A stretch of DNA of 10,174 nucleotides, taken from Pseudomonadota bacterium (GTDB taxonomy: Bacteria; Desulfobacterota; Desulfobulbia; Desulfobulbales; SURF-16). Below the pieces are notes generated by a model, which ran no database searches, was not told where the DNA came from, and was given only the letters and a program-made list of their open reading frames with translations. Position 1 is the stretch's first letter; each line of letters begins with the position of its first letter. The stretch is from contig JAUVQZ010000099.1 of the NCBI GenBank assembly GCA_030597865.1, forward strand, positions 1 to 10,174, written 5' to 3'. Positions 1-5,228 of this stretch are shown in pieces. The translations under genes and the position numbers were made by a program.

Positions 1-180
1 CATCCTGTGGATATCCGCCCAAAGGCCGGGATGCTTATCCCTCCAGAGTATCACACCATGGATGATGGCCGGTTGAGCTGTATGTCCTGTCATCAGGCCC
101 ACGCCTCGGACAATGAGTATCGTTTGATCCGGGCAAAGCGCAAGGATCTCTGCCTGGGCTGTCATCGCAATTTCGAATAA
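1..180 (+). CDS. Multihaem cytochrome c, C-terminal end (5' truncated)
   Basis: The frame is open from base 1 to the TAA at 178-180 and gives the last 59 residues of a protein whose start lies outside the window. It has two haem c attachment motifs, CMSCH and CLGCH, 19 residues apart near the C-terminus. This spacing is typical of paired-CXXCH (doubled CXXCH) cytochromes, which are exported and carry electrons in the periplasm or at the outer membrane. The segment HxxHxMDDGRLSCMSCH-type context and the short basic tail after the last haem fit that family. Only the end is visible, so total haem number and the specific partner cannot be judged. The HAMP-domain gene starts 21 bases downstream on the same strand and is probably cotranscribed. 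Confidence 0.85.
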   Translation, partial: HPVDIRPKAGMLIPPEYHTMDDGRLSCMSCHQAHASDNEYRLIRAKRKDLCLGCHRNFE

Positions 181-201
181 TGCCGAGCAAGGAAGGCTGT
201 T

Positions 202-720
202 ATGGAAAAGTATAAGAGAAAGAAGCTGAATATAGCTGTTAAGAGGGAGTTTCAACGCTGGTTGCTGGTACGGATTTCTGGAGCTGTTTTTGCCAGCGCC
301 GCTGTGGCAGCCCTTGTCCTTTACCTTTACTCACGTCAGGAGTTGGGCGATTCTTTTTACACGGCACACATCACCGTCAGACGGGTCAGTGATCTCCTGT
401 TGCCAGTGATCCTGGCTGGCTCAGCCGTCAGTCTGATCAGCGGTATACTGCTTGCCCTCTTCTTGCCCCAGAAGATTGCAGGCCCCCTTTACCATGTTGA
501 GCAGGACCTGCGCCGGGTAGGAGAGGGGGATCTCACCGTAAAGATCGTTTTGCGGCAGGGAGATACCCTGCAGGATTTTGTCTCCGTGGTGAATCAGAAC
601 ATCGCTGAGCTGCGGGGGCGGGTGGAGCAGGTTCAGCATGGTCTCAAAGATCTTGATCAGAGCAAACTCTCCGAGTCTCAGAAAGAGGCCTTGCTCAGAC
701 TTTCGGAGTTCAAGGTCTGA
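202..720 (+). CDS. HAMP-domain inner-membrane protein without output domain
   Basis: This 172-residue protein has a basic N-terminus (MEKYKRKKLN), a first membrane helix at about 22-43, a short periplasmic loop of roughly 20 residues, a second helix at about 65-88, and a HAMP domain at about 86-140 with the characteristic PLYHVEQDLRRVGEGDLT segment. It ends in a short helical tail. HAMP domains normally pass signals from a periplasmic sensor to a kinase, cyclase or chemotaxis output domain, but no such domain is present and the periplasmic loop is too small for a classical sensor. The start is the ATG after AAGGAAGG. It lies 21 bases behind a multihaem cytochrome gene, so a role linked to that cytochrome system is possible but is inference. 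A truncated chemoreceptor is an alternative, but the frame shows no sign of decay. Confidence 0.8.
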   Translation: MEKYKRKKLNIAVKREFQRWLLVRISGAVFASAAVAALVLYLYSRQELGDSFYTAHITVRRVSDLLLPVILAGSAVSLISGILLALFLPQKIAGPLYHVEQDLRRVGEGDLTVKIVLRQGDTLQDFVSVVNQNIAELRGRVEQVQHGLKDLDQSKLSESQKEALLRLSEFKV

Positions 721-1140
721 TCAGAGCTGCAGATTCATCTTGGTGAGGATGGCTGAGAGATAGCCCACCTCGTTTGTGCTGAGGGAGGAGCTCAGGTCTT
801 GGGTGAGTTTCATGTGCAGCTTGTGATGCTCGCTGAAAAGTTCGTCGCCCTTGTCTGTCAGGGTTACCAGGATGGAACGCCGGTCCACCTCGTGTCTTTT
901 TCGCTCCACTGTCCCCTGTTTTTCCAGGCCATCCACCATCACCGTGATGGTGCCGGTGGTCAGCCCCATCTGTTCAGCAAGCTCCTTCATTCGTAATTCC
1001 CCGGCATGGCCAATGATCTCAATGGCATGCATCTGGGTCGGTGTCAGGCCTGATTCCCTTACCACCTCCTGTTCCCAGGAGGAAATCTTGTCGTAAAATT
1101 CAATGATCTGCTGGCTGAGATATTCCAGTTTTGTATCCAT
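721..1140 (-). CDS. MarR-family transcriptional regulator
   Basis: This 139-residue protein has the full length and layout of a MarR regulator: N-terminal dimerisation helices (1-30), a winged helix-turn-helix at about 33-100, and a C-terminal dimerisation helix. The recognition helix is near 60-77 (GLTTGTITVMVDGLEKQG). The wing carries the conserved DRR triplet (residues 86-88) followed by SILVTLTDKG. Such dimers bind short palindromes and usually repress their own operon or a neighbouring transporter until a ligand or oxidant releases them. An AAGGAT ribosome site precedes the ATG. The gene lies 23 bases downstream of the His-rich membrane transporter gene on the same strand, so it is probably the second gene of that operon and may regulate it. 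The ligand cannot be read from the sequence. Confidence 0.9.
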   Translation of the reverse strand: MDTKLEYLSQQIIEFYDKISSWEQEVVRESGLTPTQMHAIEIIGHAGELRMKELAEQMGLTTGTITVMVDGLEKQGTVERKRHEVDRRSILVTLTDKGDELFSEHHKLHMKLTQDLSSSLSTNEVGYLSAILTKMNLQL

Positions 1141-1163
1141 TTTTTTTCTATCCTTGGTGGCGA

Positions 1164-1901
1164 TCAGGCCATGAGTGGGGCCAGGGTAAGGGTGCTGAAA
1201 AGCAGGGTGAGTGCCCCGGCCGTGCGCATGACGGCATTTTCAATCCAGTGCTGGTTGAGTGTGTGGAGAAGGCTGGTGACTTTGAAAATGGCGTAGATAA
1301 CGGCAGCCACTGCCAGGGCCGTGGTCAGGGCATAGGCGGCAAACACCAGGGTGGCCTTGAGGATATTACCTGAATCAAGGGCATAGCTATACATGATGAC
1401 CACCGTGGGGCAGGGGATGATCATATTGACAAAGCCGACGCCAAAGAGGGCGAGGCCTGTCAGCTGTTGCGTTTTGCTGTGATGGTGGTTGCAGGAGCAG
1501 CCTGGCCCATGGTGGTCAAGATGGTCGCCCATGCCCCTGTCGTGATGGTCATGGTCGTGGCTGTGGAGGATGCTGGGTTTGATGATGAGCACTATGCCAA
1601 TGGCAGCCAGGGCCAGGCCGGTGCTGACCTCTACCCACCACTGTAAATTGGGGGGGATGATCTGCGAGATGGCGCCCAGGCTGGCGCCCAGGGCAATACA
1701 GGCGGCTGCCGTGCCGCCAAGAAAGGCGATGGTCAGAAAACTCACCTGCCTGCCGTCCTTCTTGCCGGTGACAAAGGGGGCCAGGACAAGCCAGGAGTGG
1801 CCACAGGGGTTGATGCCATGGATGAGGCCAAGCACAAGGCTTGACTGCATGGCCATCCAGAAGAAAGAATCATATTCCATCGCTATATTTCCCAGGCCCA
1901 T
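1164..1901 (-). CDS. Six-helix membrane transporter with His-rich loop (TauE/NicO/CcdA-like)
   Basis: The 245-residue protein is strongly hydrophobic, with about six membrane helices (roughly 20-44, 53-80, 88-108, 147-175, 180-205, 222-243). The two halves look like a 3+3 repeat. Helix 1 carries HGINPCGHSW and helix 4 carries IIPCPTV. Paired proline-cysteine motifs are typical of the DsbD/CcdA and UreH-like membrane domains, while HG...GH in helix 1 recalls NicO/RcnA nickel-cobalt exporters. The central cytoplasmic or periplasmic loop (113-141) has about 13 His plus two Cys, suggesting divalent metal binding. Export or uptake of a metal such as nickel or cobalt is the likeliest role, with thiol-disulfide electron transfer as the alternative. 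An internal ATG at 1880 (residue 8), preceded by a GGGA, may be the true start. A MarR regulator follows 23 bases downstream. Confidence 0.75.
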   Translation of the reverse strand: MGLGNIAMEYDSFFWMAMQSSLVLGLIHGINPCGHSWLVLAPFVTGKKDGRQVSFLTIAFLGGTAAACIALGASLGAISQIIPPNLQWWVEVSTGLALAAIGIVLIIKPSILHSHDHDHHDRGMGDHLDHHGPGCSCNHHHSKTQQLTGLALFGVGFVNMIIPCPTVVIMYSYALDSGNILKATLVFAAYALTTALAVAAVIYAIFKVTSLLHTLNQHWIENAVMRTAGALTLLFSTLTLAPLMA

Positions 1902-2055
1902 ATTGGCGGGCCGTTGTTTTTACTGTTTGGGGCTGTTCTGGCCCCAATACCTTACATGCCTTTGTCCCAGCTGCCTAAGGCGCGCTGTCAACAACGTCCC
2001 TGGTCAATTCAACGTGGTTGCAGGGCACTGGTTCCTTGTTAGCGCAGTAATGGTG

Positions 2056-2083
2056 AACATAGTCTGGATTGTTTGAATGTCAA
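2056..2083 (-). promoter_or_regulatory. Candidate sigma70 promoter of the transporter-marR operon
   Basis: On the minus strand a perfect TTGACA (2083-2078) is followed after 16 bases by TATGTT (2061-2056), which matches four of six -10 bases. The predicted start near 2050 would leave a leader of about 150-170 bases before the transporter. The -35 box overlaps the small palindrome TTGA-ATG-TCAA (2073-2083), which could be an operator for the operon's own MarR protein. That last point is inference. Confidence 0.4.
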
Positions 2084-2187
2084 GATAGTTTACTGTTTTT
2101 TCTGTTTACGTCCCCCAACGAGGCTCGTGTATTTTTGGAAGGCTTCTTTCTTTGTCCAACGATAACAGGAGAGTTCGGGGGTGGTGT

Positions 2188-2221
2188 TTTTTTGGGAGAA
2201 AAAATTAGGTTCCCCAAAAAA
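2188..2221. repeat. A/T-rich inverted repeat just upstream of the porin promoter
   Basis: TTTTTTGGG (2188-2196) and CCCAAAAAA (2213-2221) form a perfect 9-bp inverted repeat around a 16-base spacer. The right arm ends four bases before the -35 box of the porin promoter. It may be a regulator site or an A-tract upstream element. It could also be fold-back structure without function. Confidence 0.45.
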
Positions 2222-2225
2222 TCAC

Positions 2226-2254
2226 TTGACGGCCAAGGTAAGGTCAGGTATTAG
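2226..2254 (+). promoter_or_regulatory. Candidate sigma70 promoter of the porin gene
   Basis: TTGACG (2226-2231, five of six consensus bases) and TATTAG (2249-2254, four of six) are separated by the optimal 17 bases. Transcription would start near 2261 and give a leader of about 108 bases before the porin ATG at 2369. It is the best-matching promoter seen on this strand. Confidence 0.55.
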
Positions 2255-2272
2255 TCTCCCCTAAATTGATTC

Positions 2273-2362
2273 AGGAGCCCTGCATCTCCTTGGCGGTACC
2301 ATGCAAGGAAATGGGAAGTGAAAGAAATTATTGAAGGCGGCCAGCGCCGCGAAACAAGGAGA
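2273..2362 (+). promoter_or_regulatory. Possible Shine-Dalgarno-sequestering leader of the porin mRNA
   Basis: TCTCCTTG (2285-2292) is a perfect 8-base complement of CAAGGAGA (2355-2362), which contains the porin ribosome binding site. The same CTCCT can instead pair with AGGAG at 2273-2277 in a small local hairpin with an 8-base loop. The two pairings exclude each other, the logic of a translational switch. A GC-rich 5-bp hairpin (2337-2341 with 2346-2350) sits between. CTCCTT complements of a ribosome site can occur by chance, so the assignment is tentative, and no known riboswitch class is recognised. Confidence 0.35.
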
Positions 2363-2368
2363 AAGATA

Positions 2369-3667
2369 ATGAATACAGCAAAGGCAAAAAAGGCAATCTA
2401 TTCCACAGCGGTTCTTGGCATGTTGATGTTGGCCCCCCAGGCCATGGCAGCCGGTTCCAGCGTTGGCAACGCCACCCTTGAAGAGCTCAAGCAGCTCATC
2501 ATGGAGCAGCAAAAACAAATTTCCGCCCAGGACAAGGCCATCAAGGCGTTGCAGACCGGCAAAGGGGCCATGGCCGGTGGCATGGCCATGCCCATGAAGA
2601 AGATGGTCAAGTCGGGCAAGGATAAGGTCAGCCTGACCCTGTACGGCCAGGTCAACCGGGCCATGATGTTTGCCGATGACGGCGAGGAGAGCGAGGTCTA
2701 CCACGTGGACAACGACAACTCCTCCACCCGCTTTGGCATGAAGGGTTCTGCCAAGGCCAATGACGACCTCTCCGCCGGTTTCAAGTTTGAGATGGAGTAT
2801 GAGGGCAACAGCTCCGACTCTGTCAGTCAGGAGGGCCAGGATGTCTCTGCCTCCCTGAAGCAGCGCCACATGGATTTCTATCTGAAGTCCAAGCAGTTTG
2901 GCAAGCTCTCCATCGGTCAGGGGGACACGGCCTCCAACGGCACCTCTGAGGTGGATCTCTCCGGCACCAAGGTCATTGGTTATTCCGACTCCCCCAAGAT
3001 GGGTAAGTCGGTCAGGTTCTACGATAGCCGGGCAGATACATATGTTATAGGCGTGGACTCTGATGGTGATGACATATTTGTTGACGCCGGTGATGTGATG
3101 AGCAATATGGATGGCCTGAGCCGCCTTGACCGGCTGCGCTACGATACCCCCACCTGGAACGGCTTTTCTGTGGCCACCTCCACGGTGGAGCGTAACGGCA
3201 ACGATGTGGCCCTGCGTTACAGCGGCAAGATAGGTGGCGCCAAGCTGGCCGGTGCTGTTGCCTACGCCCGGATGGGTGACAACGATTCTGATGTGGACAC
3301 GACGATTAACGGTTCCGTCTCGGTGCTCCTGGCCAACGGCCTCAATGCCACCTTTGCCGCCGGCAGCCAGGATCTTGATAGTCCGGCCCCAGGCCATGAT
3401 GATCCGACCTTCATGTACGGCAAGCTTGGTTATATCGCCAAGATCTTTGATATCGGCACCACCGCCTTTGCCATCGACTACACCCAGCACGACGATGTGG
3501 GTCAGGCCGGTGACGAGGCAGATTCCTTTGGCATCATGGCAGTGCAGAAATTCAATGACCTGGGCACGGAGCTCTACGCCAGCTATCGTCAGATCAGCCT
3601 GGATAGAACCGGCCTTGACCTGGAGGACATTGATGTAATGATGGCCGGCGCTCGGATCAAGTTCTAG
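2369..3667 (+). CDS. Outer-membrane porin with N-terminal coiled coil
   Basis: The preferred start is the ATG at 2369, seven bases after AAGGAG. The frame stays open upstream to a GTG at 2318, but that would bury the signal peptide. The 432-residue product begins with a signal peptide (about 1-27, cut after AMA). A short heptad-rich helix follows (about 36-64, LEELKQLIMEQQKQISAQDKAIKALQ), then a Met/Gly-rich linker, then a beta-barrel from about residue 86 (VSLTLYGQVNRAMMF). Alternating strands run to a terminal Phe (GARIKF), the signal for outer-membrane insertion. This is the general Gram-negative porin fold of proteobacteria: a water-filled pore for small hydrophilic or anionic solutes. 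Acidic loops with many Asp residues could bind cations. The coiled coil may trimerise the barrel or contact peptidoglycan. Substrate preference cannot be told. Confidence 0.88.
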   Translation: MNTAKAKKAIYSTAVLGMLMLAPQAMAAGSSVGNATLEELKQLIMEQQKQISAQDKAIKALQTGKGAMAGGMAMPMKKMVKSGKDKVSLTLYGQVNRAMMFADDGEESEVYHVDNDNSSTRFGMKGSAKANDDLSAGFKFEMEYEGNSSDSVSQEGQDVSASLKQRHMDFYLKSKQFGKLSIGQGDTASNGTSEVDLSGTKVIGYSDSPKMGKSVRFYDSRADTYVIGVDSDGDDIFVDAGDVMSNMDGLSRLDRLRYDTPTWNGFSVATSTVERNGNDVALRYSGKIGGAKLAGAVAYARMGDNDSDVDTTINGSVSVLLANGLNATFAAGSQDLDSPAPGHDDPTFMYGKLGYIAKIFDIGTTAFAIDYTQHDDVGQAGDEADSFGIMAVQKFNDLGTELYASYRQISLDRTGLDLEDIDVMMAGARIKF

Positions 3668-3678
3668 GACAAAAAAAC

Positions 3679-3837
3679 ATGAAGACCAGAATGTTTTTTA
3701 TGGGCCTCATCCTTGCCTGCACACTCCTCACCGGGTGTGCGGGCCTTGCCCCCTATGACCATGATTTTGAACCAGACGCCAATAAGGGTCCAGGCCTGTT
3801 CACCGGTGACAAGGGGGAGCTGGAGCTTCTGCCATAA
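3679..3837 (+). CDS. Small lipoprotein downstream of porin
   Basis: A 52-residue frame starts at ATG 3679, eleven bases after the porin stop codon. Its AGGA ribosome site (3666-3669) overlaps that stop codon, so translation is probably coupled. The product has a basic start (MKTR), a hydrophobic stretch, and a lipobox LLTGC with the lipidated Cys at residue 20. The mature peptide is only 33 residues (CAGLAPYDHDF...), acidic, with a GPGLFTGDKGELELLP tail. A signal peptidase II site means anchoring to the inner or outer membrane. Very short lipoproteins with an ANxGPGLF-type tail seem familiar from related bacteria, but I cannot name a function. The position suggests a partner or assembly aid of the porin. 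Confidence 0.75.
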   Translation: MKTRMFFMGLILACTLLTGCAGLAPYDHDFEPDANKGPGLFTGDKGELELLP

Positions 3838-3912
3838 TTGCAGTGAATGTTGTCTGCCCTGCTATTGTTTCGGTGGTTAAATAGTTTGAGCTATCGGCAT
3901 AGATCCGAATTG

Positions 3913-3972
3913 CTCGAACACCCTTCGACAGGCTCAGGGACCGGTCCCTGAGCCTGTCGAAGGGTGTTCGAG
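3913..3972. repeat. Perfect 60-bp palindrome of REP-like CCCTTCGACAGGCTCAGGG type
   Basis: Two 30-base arms (3913-3942 and 3943-3972) are exact reverse complements and meet in ACCGGT with no spacer. The core unit CCCTTCGACAGGCTCAGGG is at 3921-3939, with its mirror image at 3946-3964. This core is a very widespread dispersed palindromic element in many bacterial phyla and belongs to the REP/BIME-like class. No T-tract follows, so it is not a canonical terminator, though the hairpin could still protect or attenuate the porin-lipoprotein transcript. A second copy of the pair lies at 5129-5202. Confidence 0.9.
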
Positions 3973-4037
3973 TCTTGATCCAACTTTATTATCTATCCCC
4001 CGAAGCAATAAAAAAACAAATAAACAAGGAGTTAAAG

Positions 4038-4901
4038 ATGAACACCAAGAAGATATGCACCCTGACCCTGGCGCTTGCCGCCCTCACGGCGCTGCCGGCA
4101 TATGCCTCGGATTCAATCAATCTTAAGAAGGCTGACGGGGTAAACGGCGGTCTGCTCTATGATAGTTTCCTAAAGAAGGGGGAGGTCTCGGCAAAATTTA
4201 GTAATGCCCATAATATTGACGTTGCCGCCATCAAGGACAAGTATGATTTCTTTCGCTGTAAACAATGCCATGGCTGGGATCGGATTGGTACAGAGGGTTA
4301 TTATATTGGCCGGAAGCCAAAGGCAGGGAAAAGGCCCAATGTCTCCAGTGTGAATCTTCTTGATAGCGCCAAGAAAATGTCTGCCCATGAAGTTTTCGAC
4401 AAGATTAAAAAACCGGTCAATGGCCGGTCGCTGAGCACTGATCTTACTAAGTATGATCCGGCAGGCAACAGTCGCCCGGGAGATGCCATGCCTGTCTACG
4501 GTGAGATATTTAATGACAGTGAGATATGGGATCTGGTCAAATTTGTTAAAGAGGACGGTGAAGACTATCGTAACTACTATGTCATGGATCTCAAGGGAGT
4601 CTACCCCAATGGCAAGGTGAAATTTGCCGAAATCGGCAAGGGTGGCGATGCGGCCAACGGCCATAAGATTTACGCAAAAGACTGCGCCTCCTGCCATGGT
4701 GCTGACGGCACCGACATAGACATCAAGGGAAAATCTGCGGGTGAATTCACCAGGAAAAAAACCTACGAACTGGCCCATAAGGTAAAATTCGGCCAGCCAG
4801 GTACTGATATGTTCGGCACCCCCCTCAGTATCAAAGAGATGAACGACCTTCATAAGGCCCTTGCCGATAAGGCCACATATCCTGACATGAAAAAACCATG
4901 A
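4038..4901 (+). CDS. Periplasmic dihaem cytochrome c
   Basis: Start chosen at ATG 4038, six bases after AAGGAG; a TTG at 3975 is open too but lacks a site. The 287-residue product has a clear signal peptide (1-24, cut after AYA). Two class I cytochrome c domains follow. Domain 1 has CKQCH at 74-78 and a candidate axial Met at 151 (AMPVYG). Domain 2 has CASCHG at 216-221 and a candidate axial Met at 258 (TDMFGTP). Each motif is followed by the expected C-terminal helix. The protein is thus a soluble two-haem electron carrier of the periplasm with probable His/Met ligation. Its redox partner is not evident. The 60-bp palindrome ends 65 bases upstream and a terminator lies about 100 bases downstream, so it is probably transcribed alone. 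Confidence 0.9.
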   Translation: MNTKKICTLTLALAALTALPAYASDSINLKKADGVNGGLLYDSFLKKGEVSAKFSNAHNIDVAAIKDKYDFFRCKQCHGWDRIGTEGYYIGRKPKAGKRPNVSSVNLLDSAKKMSAHEVFDKIKKPVNGRSLSTDLTKYDPAGNSRPGDAMPVYGEIFNDSEIWDLVKFVKEDGEDYRNYYVMDLKGVYPNGKVKFAEIGKGGDAANGHKIYAKDCASCHGADGTDIDIKGKSAGEFTRKKTYELAHKVKFGQPGTDMFGTPLSIKEMNDLHKALADKATYPDMKKP

Positions 4902-4934
4902 CCAGTTTTATCGACAGATAGCCTCCTCGGCCAG

Positions 4935-4981
4935 CCAGGGCAGCCCGCAATTTTATGCGGCAGTGCCTCTGGCTGCCCTGG
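4935..4981. repeat. Nested hairpin 3' of the dihaem cytochrome
   Basis: CCAGGGCAGCC (4935-4945) and GGCTGCCCTGG (4971-4981) form a perfect 11-bp stem. Inside the loop CCGCA (4945-4949) can pair with TGCGG (4956-4960). No T-tract follows directly, so it probably stabilises the 3' end of the cytochrome transcript ahead of the terminator at 5002. Confidence 0.65.
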
Positions 4982-5001
4982 TTTGATAGATGCAGAGCTC
5001 G

Positions 5002-5056
5002 CTCCCACGAAAAGATATCCATTGGTTGAGGATAAGATTCGTGGGAGTTTTTTTTT
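5002..5056 (+). terminator. Intrinsic terminator downstream of dihaem cytochrome gene
   Basis: CTCCCACGAA (5002-5011) pairs with TTCGTGGGAG (5038-5047), giving a 10-bp stem. ATCC/GGAT (5017-5020 with 5030-5033) extends it above an internal loop. Nine T follow at once (5048-5056). The long loop is less usual than a compact hairpin, but stem plus T-run are clear. Confidence 0.75.
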
Positions 5057-5059
5057 GCT

Positions 5060-5077
5060 CATCACGGATTACCGTGG
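5060..5077 (+). repeat. 18-bp repeat, left copy (faces 5371-5388)
   Basis: CATCACGGATTACCGTGG here is an exact reverse complement of 5371-5388. The unit contains its own palindrome, CACGG-ATTA-CCGTG, so it can form a small hairpin. Both copies are next to a T/A run (T9 just upstream here). Flanking sequence beyond the run and the 18 bases is not shared, which points to a short dispersed repeat unit. Confidence 0.7.
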
Positions 5078-5128
5078 ATCCTTGGGTTTTAGATTTTTTG
5101 TCTTTCCCTGTTCAGCCCTGAACTCCCA

Positions 5129-5202
5129 ACCCTTCGACAGGCTCAGGGCACTTTTTTCTTTGGATAACCTCGGGCCGCCGGTCCCTGAGCCTGTCGAAGG
5201 GT
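5129..5202. repeat. Second REP-like inverted pair (20-bp arms, 34-base spacer)
   Basis: ACCCTTCGACAGGCTCAGGG (5129-5148) and its exact reverse complement (5183-5202) are separated by 34 bases. The core is identical to that of the 60-bp palindrome at 3913-3972, and the right half also shares the CCGGT that forms that palindrome's centre. The outer CTCGAACA arms of the first copy are absent. The two are therefore related inverted pairs with different centre and edges. Confidence 0.88.
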
Positions 5203-5206
5203 AATG

Positions 5207-5228
5207 CCGCCTTTTCCGGCGGAAGGCG
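5207..5228. repeat. Small GC-rich hairpin after second REP-like pair
   Basis: CCGCC (5207-5211) can pair with GGCGG (5218-5222), or alternatively CGCCTT (5208-5213) with AAGGCG (5223-5228). It sits five bases after the REP-like right arm. Such side hairpins occur in composite interspersed repeats, but this one may be accidental. Confidence 0.35.

Noticed and set aside
2261..3490. 409-codon open frame on the minus strand
   Set aside because: It lies antisense to the porin gene, which has signal peptide, ribosome site and barrel features. The antisense product is a low-complexity His/Gly/Val-rich sequence caused by codon bias.
3913..3972. 60-bp palindrome as an intrinsic terminator
   Set aside because: No T-tract follows the hairpin on either strand, so it is listed as a repeat.
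4170..4853. 227-codon open frame on the minus strand
   Set aside because: It is antisense to the dihaem cytochrome gene, whose haem motifs and signal peptide are clear. No family features are seen in the antisense product.
4983..5204. 73-codon open frame on the plus strand ending in PVPEPVEG
   Set aside because: It runs through the terminator and the REP-like pair. The PEPVEG ending is the usual translation of the CCCTGAGCCTGTCGAAGGG repeat and marks a spurious frame.
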